Below, piece by piece: positions 55,126 through 64,000 of a stretch of 64,000 bases of DNA (the first letter of the stretch is position 1; every line of letters starts with the position of its first letter). The notes under the pieces are model-generated. The model was not told the origin of the DNA. It saw only the letters and a list, made by a program, of their open reading frames with translations, and searched no databases. The DNA is taken from positions 1-64,000 of the forward strand of contig JAYWVB010000036.1 in NCBI GenBank assembly GCA_039881045.1, given 5' to 3'. The position numbers and the translations under genes were made by a program. The stretch comes from Chaetomium olivaceum. Lineage: Eukaryota; Ascomycota; Sordariomycetes; Sordariales; Chaetomiaceae.

Positions 55126-56123
55126 GAGGTGGGAGCTTTTTAGGGCAGGAGAGCGTTTATGGAGGTCTTTAGCGCTTGAAGAATAAACGGGGGTTGGGTG
55201 AATCAAGACAGATCAGGGGCCTGCTTTAGCCGTTGAATGTCATCGTCCACTGCACTTTTCTGTGGTTTTCTGCCGAGTCTTGGCCGGAAGGTCAAGAAAG
55301 GGCGCGCTGGCGATGACAAGATCACAGATGCTATCTTGACATGCCATACCAAAACCATTCAACAGGATAATCTCAACGTACTTTACACTCCATGGAGATG
55401 CATCAACCCATTTCTTACACATATGGACTGTGCCCTGAATTCTGCACAAGTCGTCATTTTCGTCTCCTTTGACAAGAGACTTAACCCGGTGGCACTTGGG
55501 CAGAGAATCACTAATACCCATTTTGACAACCTGCCCCTTGTGGCTACCCCTGAGTGATTCTCACGACAACTTCACTATCCAATTTCGTTTTAGGAACCTG
55601 GTGACCTTGTGGGCTCCCTCCTTGTTCAAAGTATACCAGCTTCATATCCAAGATAAAACTAAACCTGCCAACATCCTCTTGGTGCTAACTGCGCCGTCTC
55701 GGTCCCGTTCCAGACGACCCGACCTCCTACATACTAGCAAACCTTGCAATATTTACCGACCTCGGTATTGTACCTTCGGTCCCTAACTATCCACCTAAGG
55801 TATGTACCTACCGAATTAAGATACCTTACCCAGCCTGGACAAGACAGACCTGGACGGTTTGACGGCGTGCGATCGTGCAGCCGCTCGAAACCTAGTGGGA
55901 CTACTGGCCGAAACAGCGAGCCACTACGGTGCAGCACAATCCCAACAGACCCAACAAACCCGAATGCATGCGGGCGCGCCTTGATCTGATTTGCTGCGGT
56001 GGTATTGGCGAGCCGCCGCGCCGCGTCTGAAAAGACCTGTTGGAACCAGTTTCGAACACCAAACCTCGATTTCCGGTGTCACACCGCAGTCGCGACAACC
56101 GCTCCAATACCGGTTGGTCTGAA
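55126..56123. other. Intergenic
   Basis: About 1 kb. A TATGTACCTACC word near 55801. No gene supported. Confidence 0.55.
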
Positions 56124-58028
56124 ATGGAAGAACCCCGCCGTACAACGACTACGATAATGACAACCGAGACGGCGCTGCCGGACCTTCCGATGGGCCCCGC
56201 CGCCGATGTTGGGAGCGCGCAGACATCTCCTCTTTTTCGCCTCACGCCGCCCCTCCGACGCCGCATCTACGATTACGTCGGCCCAGTATGGCAGGACTCG
56301 GATAACCCACACTCTTCCGGGGTTAACCTGCTTATGGCAAGGCTGAGATTTGAGACAATGCCTGTAGGCAAATTCCACGGCCTGCTGCTTTCCTGCCGAG
56401 ATTTATATACCGAGGTGGCTGCTTTACTGTATTCGGCGAACCGTTTCTTTATTCACTACTGGCAGCCGGGGTCCCTCAGGCCATTGCGTTCTTTGACTCC
56501 AGCTTCGCTTGCATCGCTCACCCGTTTGAAGATCGTCCTCAACCAGGCGTCCTGCCACCAACCACACGATTTCTACGAAAATGGTGGATATTGCTGCTTG
56601 CATGGCCGCCCAGATGACCGGGATGGTGGCGCGCGGCGGTGCAAAAAAGAGCACCAGGCGTTGCACAAACCCCCGCTCCTCAGTGCCGACTACGATGGGT
56701 TGGCGAGACTGAGAGTCCAAAGGATCTTGGACGAGTGGTACTCGACCGCTGCCTACATCTCGGCCTATATCACTTCCCGCCTTGAACTATCCCTCGTCTG
56801 CGACATTAAGCCCCAGAACGGCCACGCGCTCGACGTCGCCAAGTCCGTCACCGCTCCGTTTTATGACCTTTTTTCGACGTTCAGAAACTGCCATGTTCGG
56901 CTCGCAAAGGCAGCAAATCCTCGGCTCCAAGAGGTGGCTCGAGATGCTGTCATACAAGCACGCGCCATCGCCACCCCGTATTTGAAGCCGCCGTCAACGC
57001 CAACAGCAGCGTCTTTGATGAACCTGCCGCGCGAGCTCCGCCTCCAGATTCTCGAATACACCGACCTCATCGTCCCGTGGAGAGAGGTCACATGGAGTCG
57101 ACAAGACCCTGGATACGTGGCATTCTCCACTGAAAACGGCTTTGGCATGTTGAACCGGACCGACATTACGTGGTCGCCCTTCAACTGTTCGCGTATCAGA
57201 CGTGATTTCAAACCGTCTGTCGGTTGCTTCTGCCACCGCTATCATTCTTCGTGGTCCTCCAGTTGCCGCTGCTGGATCCCACCCAGGTCCCTATTTCTTG
57301 TATGCCGCGACCTACACCGGGATGCCATGTTCGTGTTCTTTACTGGCAACGAGTTTTACGTTCACGATCTCCGGCCCGAACCGCCGTGGTGGGTACCGGG
57401 GTTATATGAAGAAAGTTTATATCCATGACGCGCTCCTGCTCGAACCCAATCCCCGGTATGACTACCCCAACGAGCGCTTCGCTGCCTCCAAGTTTCTCCG
57501 GACGTCGTTCCTGTCGGCGGCCTTACCCACCTCCGTTTCCTCGAACTGGTGTTCCCCGCCTACCTTGCACCAAGCTGGCCGCAAGCCGGTCAACCGGCGA
57601 TGCGGGACTGGTGTGCAACCGTCGACTGGCTCCGGGACAAGATCAATGCGCCTGGCCTCACCCTGCGGCTGGTGGGGGCTGAAGCGCACTCCAACTGGGC
57701 CAGAGCCGGATACGGCGCCACAATAACACAGGCTGATGGAGATATGATCATGCAGTCCTACATGGACATCGTACGTCCCCTAAGAAAGTTGGCCAAAGGG
57801 CCCGACGGCCTCGCCAGGGTTCGTGTCAATTTTCGCTATCCCTGGCAGTATACCCAAGCGAAACAGCGAGAAGGAGATGAAGATTACTTTGACTGGTTGA
57901 GTCAGAGAAAGAGAGAAACGAACGACAAACTTGAACGCTATGTCATGGGGGATCGTTATGATAGCCTCTGCCAGAACGATCGGGGGGGTATGGAGCTTGT
58001 TCCTTGGGTGCGCCGGTTTTACAGTTAG
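56124..58028 (+). CDS. Protein with duplicated F-box-like (LPxELR) units, two breaks
   Basis: Single exon, about 634 aa. Two similar halves. The first has LFRLTPPLRRRIYDYVGPVW and LLLSCRDLYTEVAALLYSAN. The second has LMNLPRELRLQILEYTDLIV and LFLVCRDLHRDAMFVFFTGN. Each pairs an LPxELRxxI motif with a CRDL(H/Y)xxA motif about 40-120 aa later, as in fungal F-box-like/2EXR proteins. The C-terminal part (LLLEPNPRYDYPNERFAASK, GGLTHLRFLELVFPAYLAPS, ending VPWVRRFYS) needs two corrections: G run 57398-57401 (one too many) and GG at 57500-57501 (one too few). The changes cancel. A role in ubiquitin ligase assembly is possible but unproved. Confidence 0.6.
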
Positions 58029-59055
58029 TGATGCGTCGGTCTCTATAGCCGCCTAGAAACGGGACAAATTATCAGCATAGCTCTTGTTACTATTCAACGG
58101 AGTGAGTATGTCGTGAACAGACCCTACCCCCGTGTGGCTGGTACTCTCCGCTCTTGAGTCGCCATATAACACGTTCAAGAACACCACATCCCCCGATTAC
58201 CCTGAATGGTTATTTTCGAGGAACCTTTTCATGGGCATCATTGCCTGTAATTTATCCATAGTTACCTAAGTAGAGTCCGGACATATTGTATTGGTGCCTT
58301 GGTAATCGGATCACTGCATGTGCCTAGGGAACGAGGAAGTTGAAGGAACCAAACACCTCTGGAACACCCTGTGTTGCAATGAAATGTGTTTTGGTGGAGT
58401 TTCAACCTTTCCACGCATTAATTTACAAATAAGTCTTCAGTCACACCTAACAACCAAGCACTTTGGTTATCATCCTTTGGGACAATGCCATGTATTAGTA
58501 GAGCGAGGAGTTGAGTGTCAACCCTAACCCGTAAGTAACCAGTGAACCCCACCGCGTTACCTCCCCTGCAATTTCTGCAGCGAAAACCGTCAGCAGCCGA
58601 GTTGGTCACACCGGGAGCGTTGTGACATCAACCAGGCAGACCCCTCGATAACTGGGGTTTAAACGTAAGGTATGTTGTCTCACTCACGCAACCCTTATCT
58701 CTCATAACCATCAATCACATTGTCGATTTCACTCGTTCGTAGGGGCGATCCGGCGATCCAGCGATCCAAGCCCTTCACGCTCCTGCGCTCGTTCCTTCAC
58801 CCCTCACCTGCAATTTCATTGAACGCTCCCGAGACCCTGCCAAACCGTGCCCCTCACCATCATCGGCACAGCCGCAACGCCGCCAAGATAGGCCGCAGCC
58901 GTGGAGGAGGCTCGCGCCCACATAAGGCTAAGCAGTGGGACGACCTCGACGATTTTGACGAGTTCGACGACGACTTTCGCGTTCAAGGAAAACAGACACA
59001 ATCGAAACCGAAAAAACCAAAGAGCAAGGGAAAAGGAAAACGGAACAGGCGCAAG
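58029..59055. other. Intergenic; in-frame leader of sirtuin
   Basis: The last 336 bases are open in frame with the sirtuin but lack ATG; see findings. No other gene. Confidence 0.5.
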
Positions 59056-60554
59056 ATGGGCCAGGAACAGTCGCACATCGACGATGACACCCCGCCTCTC
59101 ACCCTGCAAGAGCGCAGCCTCACCGCCGTCGCCGACTTCATCAAGTCCGGCAAGGCCCGCCGCATCGTCGTCATGACCGGCGCCGGCATCTCCACCGCAG
59201 CAGGCAGTAAGCTTTTCCTCCATCCCGGTCCCTCTTCCCCAATATAAAAAAAAAGGAAAGGAAAAATGCCTTTCCATTTCACTTCAACCGATAGCCATTC
59301 TCTCCTCAACCTCCACTAACAAACCCCTCCCCCCCCTTTTTTTCACAGTCCCCGACTTCCGCTCCCCCACAACCGGCCTCTACGCCAACCTCTCGGCGCT
59401 CAACCTGCCCGAGCCCGAAGCCGTCTTCGACCTGTCCTTCTTCCGCCAGAACCCGCAACCTTTTTACGTGCTCGCGCGCGAGCTCTACCCGGGCGCGCGC
59501 TACCGCCCGACCGTCTCCCACGCCTTCCTGGCGCTGCTCGCCCGCAAGGGGTTGTTACATATGCTGTTCACGCAGAACATTGACTGTCTGGAGCGCGCGG
59601 CGGGCGTCCCCGCGGACAAGATTGTCGAGGCGCATGGCAGCTTTGCGTCGCAGAGATGTGTGGATTGTAAGGGGGTGTTTGATGGGGACAGGATGAGGGA
59701 GTTTGTGGCGAGGGGGGAGGTGCCGCGGTGTGAGAGGGTGAGGGTGAAGGGAGGGGGGGAGGATGGCGAGGGGGTTTTGGGTGTGGGAATGGGAGTGGGG
59801 GTGGGGATGGGAGGGGGAGGGGGGAGGGGGAGGGGGAGGGGGAGGGGGAGGGGGTGAGAATAGGGTTGGAGAGGAGGGCAAGGAGGGGGAGGTCTGTGGT
59901 GGGCTGGTGAAGCCGGATATCGTCTTCTTTGGGGAGGCACTTCCGAGGGCGTTTTTCGAATCCAGCGGCATGACCAAGGAGGCCGATTTGATTTTGGTTA
60001 TGGGGACTAGCCTGCAGGTACATCCTTTCGCGGGGTTGCCAAATATGGCCGAGGAAGAGACCCCTAGGGTCTTGTTCAACTTGGAGCAGGTCGGGTCATT
60101 CGGCACGCGGGCGGACGATGTAATGGTGCTGGGGGATTGCGATGCCGGTGTTAGGCAGCTCACCGAGGAACTTGGGTGGAAGGATGAGCTCGAGAAATCC
60201 TGGAGGGAGTTGGTCGGCGATGAGGAGGCTGAGAGGCAGCTGCAAGGGGCTACCAAGCGGGTCGCTGCGCTGCACGACGAGGTTAGCAAACTCGCCGAAG
60301 AAGTGGATGAGGTGCTTCACATCGGCGATAAGGAGGCTGAACACAGCCAACAAATCCACGAAACGCCAACGGCCAACCCGGCAGAGGATACGAAGGCGAC
60401 CGCGAAAGATTTTGCAACAAAGCCCGCGGATCATGTCGCTGAGCAGGACAGGACCACGCTACCAACTACGGACCACAATGAAGGTCAGAGTTCAACGGAC
60501 CAGGGGGCAACGACAGACGGTGATAAAGGCGCGACGGAGAAGGCGGTCTTGTAA
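59056..60554 (+). CDS. hst2: Hst2/SIRT2-type NAD-dependent protein deacetylase
   Basis: Proposed exons: 59056-59206, 59349-59737 and 59892-60554, exactly 400 aa, all in phase. Starts MGQEQS, a possible N-myristoylation site. Sirtuin motifs: GAGISTAAGIPDFRSPTTGLY across intron 1, FTQNIDCLERAAG, catalytic His in IVEAHGSF, first zinc pair CVDC, VKPDIVFFGEALP, MGTSLQVHPFAGLP and LFNLEQVG. The tail (about 150 aa) has a coiled segment (VAALHDEVSKLAEEVDEVLH) and ends polar. Intron 2 is proposed because the frame dies in a purine-only repeat; removing 59738-59891 gives CERVCGG at the second zinc pair, in phase. The intron has no pyrimidine tract, so it needs checking. Class I sirtuins remove acetyl groups from histones or cytosolic proteins. 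Confidence 0.82.
59780..59855 (+). repeat. Polypurine (GGGGGA)n tract
   Basis: Near-perfect GGGGGA/GGGGA repeats on the plus strand inside the sirtuin gene; only purines and a few T. Could form G-quadruplex structures. Confidence 0.85.
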
Positions 60555-60835
60555 TACACTTGAATCCGTTCAGGTTTGGTAAATAGCGAATAGGATTAAC
60601 TATATTTATATTACACATCTCGCGCAGGCGATTCAGAATGATGGGGGAACCGCTTAGAGATCATGGCATTTGCCCGAACGTATCAAAATCCCAGCGGCAT
60701 CCGTTGGCGGTATACATCGCAACCTGGCTAGGCATTAGGTAGGCGTACGATGTCGTTTTCGTTGCTATAACTTGGTCAGCACGATGTACTATACGTTGAG
60801 AAGATGGAAGGGGTAAATTTAAGCGGACCTTGTCT

Positions 60836-61273
60836 CTAGAAGGACCTGTGTGTGTTGTCTAATCCCGTGTTGGCGTTGGTCCCGACGTTCTTGATCCGCA
60901 AGACTAGCGCCAACGAGTTGTTGGCACCTTCTAGGGTGTCAAAACAAGCGTCGATGCTGTTTTCCGGGCGGCCGACATTGAGGTTGTTTCCGCCATCGAT
61001 TGTGGCGTTGATACGTCCTTCCAGCGCGTCGAACCAGGTGTTGATGAGCTCATCTAGCGCGTCCAAACGGGCGATAATACTCTCTCCCGCCGCCTCAATA
61101 CGGGTTATGAGCTGTTCTCCCACCCGCTCAATAGCATCGAGTACATCCTGCGTGCCCACGACAACCGGCTGCGCGATGAAGTCTCAATCGTGGAGAGAAA
61201 GGGTCTTCAAAGAATCTGTTACTTTGTTAACATCTGGCGACGCATTGGCGGCTGTATTTGCTGGCGGGGCCAT
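60836..61273 (-). pseudogene. Small coiled protein interrupted by one in-frame TGA
   Basis: From ATG 61273 the frame reads MAPPANTAANASPDVNKVTD and SLKTLSLHD, hits TGA at 61186-61184, then continues in the same frame as DFIAQPVVVGTQDVLDAIER, VGEQLITRIEAAGESIIARL and DALDELINTWFDALEGRINA to a stop at 60836 (146 codons in all). The second part has heptad-like spacing. Either a real nonsense mutation, a sequencing error, or stop readthrough. No splice sites flank the TGA. Function unknown. Confidence 0.45.
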
Positions 61274-62113
61274 CGCGAGTCTGTATGTATATCTCCTGCT
61301 TAAGATGTTTGTTATCATGTGTTGGCCTAATGTATTGTTGACAATATAAGGCACCTACCTACCTAGGTAAGTAGATATGTATGGGGCCGGGATTTTATTA
61401 GGTGACCAAGTCATGTAGGTATTTACCTTAACTCTTACTTTGATCTAGCATACGTAGTAACCTGTCAAGTGACTGGTTGACACAAAGTGCCAAGTGATTA
61501 CTTGTTTTCCGCGCGCGCCACGAATTGAATGAACCCATAGTAGAGTACCTACCTATGTACGCTTCTATGTACCTACCTAGAGACATCACCTTAAGTGTCT
61601 AATAAAGCTTTTGTTGTTGACTCGATCACGTCAAGTTTCGCATCTGTATGACCCGCCTAGAACCGTCAGTATGACCACATGTTATTGATAAAGCATACCT
61701 AATCTTTCTTTGCCAGTCTTGGAATTCTAATTCCTGAATTCGAGTTTCGGTGCTTCTTCATCCGAAGCTTGCCGGTTTCGTGTCTTTCAAAGCTGTTCAC
61801 CGAGAAATAAGTGATTCACGTCGACTTCTCAGAAGAATGAAACTGTTTCATTGCACGAGTCGCTGTTCTGCGGTAGGTGGCATTGAACAAGCGACCTGTT
61901 CATGTTTTAGTGTTGATGTCCGCAACGATATTAACCCTCACAATACAGAGCCCGATCACTATCACCCTCTCCTCCTCGATATCCTAAACTATATGGCAAA
62001 CAACCATAACCAGGCCCGAGTACATCTCAGTCTTGTTCTATATTCCTGTCTTAACACTCCCCATTCCGTTTACTTGAGTATTTACTCTACGGTATATGAC
62101 CGTTACTCTAATA
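61274..62113. other. Intergenic with TACCTACC clusters
   Basis: Repeated ACCTACCTAGGTA-like words at 61351-61373 and about 61548-61582. No gene. Confidence 0.6.
61351..61582. repeat. TACCTACC/TAGGTAGG motif cluster
   Basis: Several copies of the tetranucleotide word CCTA/TAGG in short tandem and palindromic form. Also seen at 14899, 30198, 41371 and 42609. Confidence 0.6.
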
Positions 62114-63501
62114 ATGTCAAGCCCCAAAATGAATACGATTACTTTCGTGGTTCCATCGAATCGGAGGGGTTCAACCGACAGCAAAAGCACCATGGCTCGG
62201 CGAAGACTCTCACAACGGACGCCCATGCCCTCTCCCTCCTACACGGATGTATTCGATAGTGATTGCGACGTTTACTCGGAGTGGGATGAGGAACCTGACG
62301 GCAGCGACATGACTTTTGCCAAACGACTAGCCACCCCTTCACCACCATCCCCGAGCTGCTCCGGCGTGGAATTTGAGAAACCCAAATCACTCCTCACTCT
62401 CGCTATAGCACGTTCCCGATCCATGAACTCCGCCACAAGTTCCAACGCCAGCAACTCGAACTGGATCAGCTACTACACCGATGACGACAACGACAATGAC
62501 AACGATAGCGACTCGGACTGGGTCAGCTACTACACCGATGACAACAACGACAACGATAGCGACGGTGACTATCTGCCTGTCGCTCAACAAGTGGCCAAAG
62601 ACTTCAGACACGACCACCAAGCCCCAGTCAGCCCCCGCTCCGCCGCCGCCGAGTCCCTGACGGACCTAGTCTCCGAGATTGAGCAAAGCGCCGCCACTGA
62701 GCACCAACAAAGCCCCAAACAACCGTCCCCTTCCCCTGCAGGCGGCATCCTCAACACCATCGGCGAGCCCCTCGCGACCATTCTCAAATGGTACGGCGAC
62801 GTCGCCGCCCGGCTGCAAGTCTACTACCGCCATAAAAGCCAACAACAACAATTAGCAGCCATCAAACTCCCCCCCGACCTCAACGACAACACCAACAACT
62901 ACTTACGCCCCCTCCCCCTCCGCATCTACTCCCCCCACGACAAATTACTCACACAACCAACCAAAGCAGCCTTAACCCCCTTTCATCACCACCGCAAGGG
63001 CCCCTCTTTCCCCCCCCTCCGAGGGACCGGCCAGCCCGCCAACCAGAGCTTGCCCATCGCCATGCCGCCCAGCCCCGGAAAGCGCAGGATGATGTACTAT
63101 TATAGGGCGTACCGTCTGCCAATGAACATGTCGCGGGTTAATGAGCTGCGGCAGTTGGCTGAAGGGGGCCCGCTTGGCGGCGGGGGAGGGGTAGGAGGAT
63201 TCAGAGGAGGAGGGGGTTGAAGCATAAAAAAAAGGTGAAGGGGTTGGATGAGTTGGAGTGTCTGGACGGGAGTGATTTTGAAGAGGATGATTATGAGGGG
63301 GAAGTTGGGTTAGTTTGGGGGTGGGTGTGCTGCGAGTGTAAGTGGAAGAATGGGAAGTGGAGGGTGGACTGTGCGCGCTGCGAGGCTCATGTGAGGATGG
63401 CGTGTTGCGCGGTGGTGAATAGGGACACTACGCAGAGGGGCTGCTTGGTGAGGTGCAGTGCTGTGGAGAGGGATTTCTTTAGGGCGGCGTGTTGTGCTTG
63501 A
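62114..63501 (+). CDS. Acidic-repeat protein with C-terminal Cys-pair module, one break
   Basis: About 462 aa from ATG 62114 (an in-frame ATG at 62096 is also possible). Ser-rich N-terminus with DVFDSDCDVYSEWDEEPDGS. Then a tandem pair of WISYYTDDDNDNDNDSDSD-type units, a Pro/Gln-rich middle with a helix (LATILKWYGDVAARLQVYYR), then YYYRAYRLPMNMSRVNELRQ. Near 63195 the frame needs one more base to pass from a Gly-rich stretch into RRRGLKHKKKVKGLDELECL. The C-terminus has WGWVCCECKWKNGKWRVDCA then RCEAHVRMACC, with CxxC-type pairs like a zinc ribbon. No family recognised. Possibly nucleic-acid or protein binding, by inference. Confidence 0.5.
62455..62575 (+). repeat. Tandem coding duplication (W[IV]SYYTDD unit)
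   Basis: Two copies of about 55-60 bases encoding W[IV]SYYTDD[DN]NDNDNDS, close enough to suggest recent duplication. Confidence 0.75.
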
Positions 63502-64000
63502 GGGTCGCTGAGGGCATATGAAGGCTGGCATGGATAGGAGGTGGCCCGCGGTTGTGAGGTGGTGATAAGAGTTGGAACGTTGCTTTTTTCCTTTGTCCTT
63601 TTTTCTTTGTCCTTTTTCCTTTGTTCTTTTCCCTTTGTCTTTTCTCTTTTGTTATTATCGTGGGGCGTTCTAGACGAGTTGGGCTTGGTCTCGAGACTCG
63701 AGAAAGTCTTGACATTCGAAGGTACCTAAACCACCCATCCTCCGTTTCTAAGCCAACAACACAGAGCGACGCTTCAACATTTTCACACTTGTCAAGGAAA
63801 CATTATACTTCTTCAGTTATGTGACAATAACTAGGACCCCTATACAAGTACGCTGGCTAAATCATGACGCTACTACTACAACCGTTCTGGCAAACTACCT
63901 TAGTGCTAAAAGAAACTTTTAGTGTTTTCGCAGAGTATATTGAAACAGGCGTTGAGCCGGCACTCGCGCTTCTTGGGTCCGCATTGACTGTAGCTAAAAC
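63502..64000. other. Intergenic, CT-rich tract
   Basis: A pyrimidine tract of CCTTTGT-like units at about 63583-63655. Nothing else recognised to the window end. Confidence 0.55.

Noticed and set aside
59763..59890. Gly-rich translation of the purine repeat as part of the sirtuin
   Set aside because: It changes frame and separates the zinc cysteines; an in-phase intron explains the frames better.
60852..61349. 165-aa plus-strand open frame
   Set aside because: Antisense to the coiled protein; Ser-rich with no domain. The minus strand shows better heptad structure, though it has a TGA.
1..64000. Secondary-metabolite cluster, transposon, RIP-mutated repeat or CRISPR array
   Set aside because: No PKS, NRPS or terpene cyclase, no transposase or reverse transcriptase, no broad AT-rich TpA-enriched blocks, and no spaced direct repeats were seen.

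Overview
This looks like a window of a filamentous ascomycete nuclear genome, most likely a sordariomycete (Sordariales/Chaetomiaceae-like). Genes carry short GT-AG introns (about 50-150 nt) with CTGAC/CTAAC-like branch points. Recognisable families include a PTH11-type 7TM receptor, a cysA-type serine acyltransferase, a GH43-CBM6 enzyme, a WGR-PARP and an Hst2-type sirtuin. Intergenic DNA is long and dotted with TACCTAGGTA-like motifs. There is one tRNA gene and no recognisable transposon. Species assignment is inference only.

Layout. 0.5-3.4 kb: a cell-surface protein (-) and an 8-cysteine secreted SH3b-like protein (+). 7.2-11.2 kb: a Cid1-type nucleotidyltransferase (+). 13.3-16.6 kb: a membrane-anchored conserved protein (-) and cysA (+). 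16.9-19.9 kb: a proline-rich coiled-coil protein (-). 21.9-23.9 kb: an MFS transporter (-). 25.0-27.1 kb: two convergent Nudix hydrolase genes. 27.9-29.4 kb: a PTH11-like receptor (-). 31.0-33.5 kb: a WGR-PARP (+) and a possible small gene. 34.4-38.7 kb: a divergent pair of secreted carbohydrate-active proteins, a beta-helix protein (-) and GH43-CBM6 (+). 39.7-44.7 kb: four small genes and a possible Cys-rich relic. 45.5 kb: tRNA-Pro(AGG) with an intron. 46.4-47.7 kb: an Ala/Gly/Glu-repeat secreted protein (-). 50.2-52.0 kb: a Ser-Asp-repeat single-pass membrane protein (+). 52.3-55.1 kb: a divergent pair of an unknown protein (-) and a secreted amidohydrolase (+). 56.1-58.0 kb: a duplicated F-box-like-motif protein (+). 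59.1-60.6 kb: an Hst2-like sirtuin (+). 60.8-61.3 kb: a small coiled protein interrupted by one TGA (-). 62.1-63.5 kb: an acidic-repeat protein with a C-terminal Cys-pair module (+).

Function. There is no biosynthetic gene cluster. Two themes stand out: plant-polysaccharide breakdown (beta-helix plus GH43-CBM6 sharing an 850-bp promoter with one GGCTAA motif) and NAD+/ADP-ribose chemistry (ADP-ribose pyrophosphatase, second Nudix enzyme, PARP, sirtuin), the latter dispersed rather than clustered.

Main caution. About 20 positions in some 13 genes need a one- or two-base correction to keep a clearly continuous protein in frame, often in short G, C, A or T runs. Eleven other genes, some long, read through perfectly. 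Uncorrected assembly indels are the simplest explanation, although in the nucleotidyltransferase the breaks fall on the catalytic core. The coordinates given are those of the sequence as supplied, and the breaks are described in each entry.
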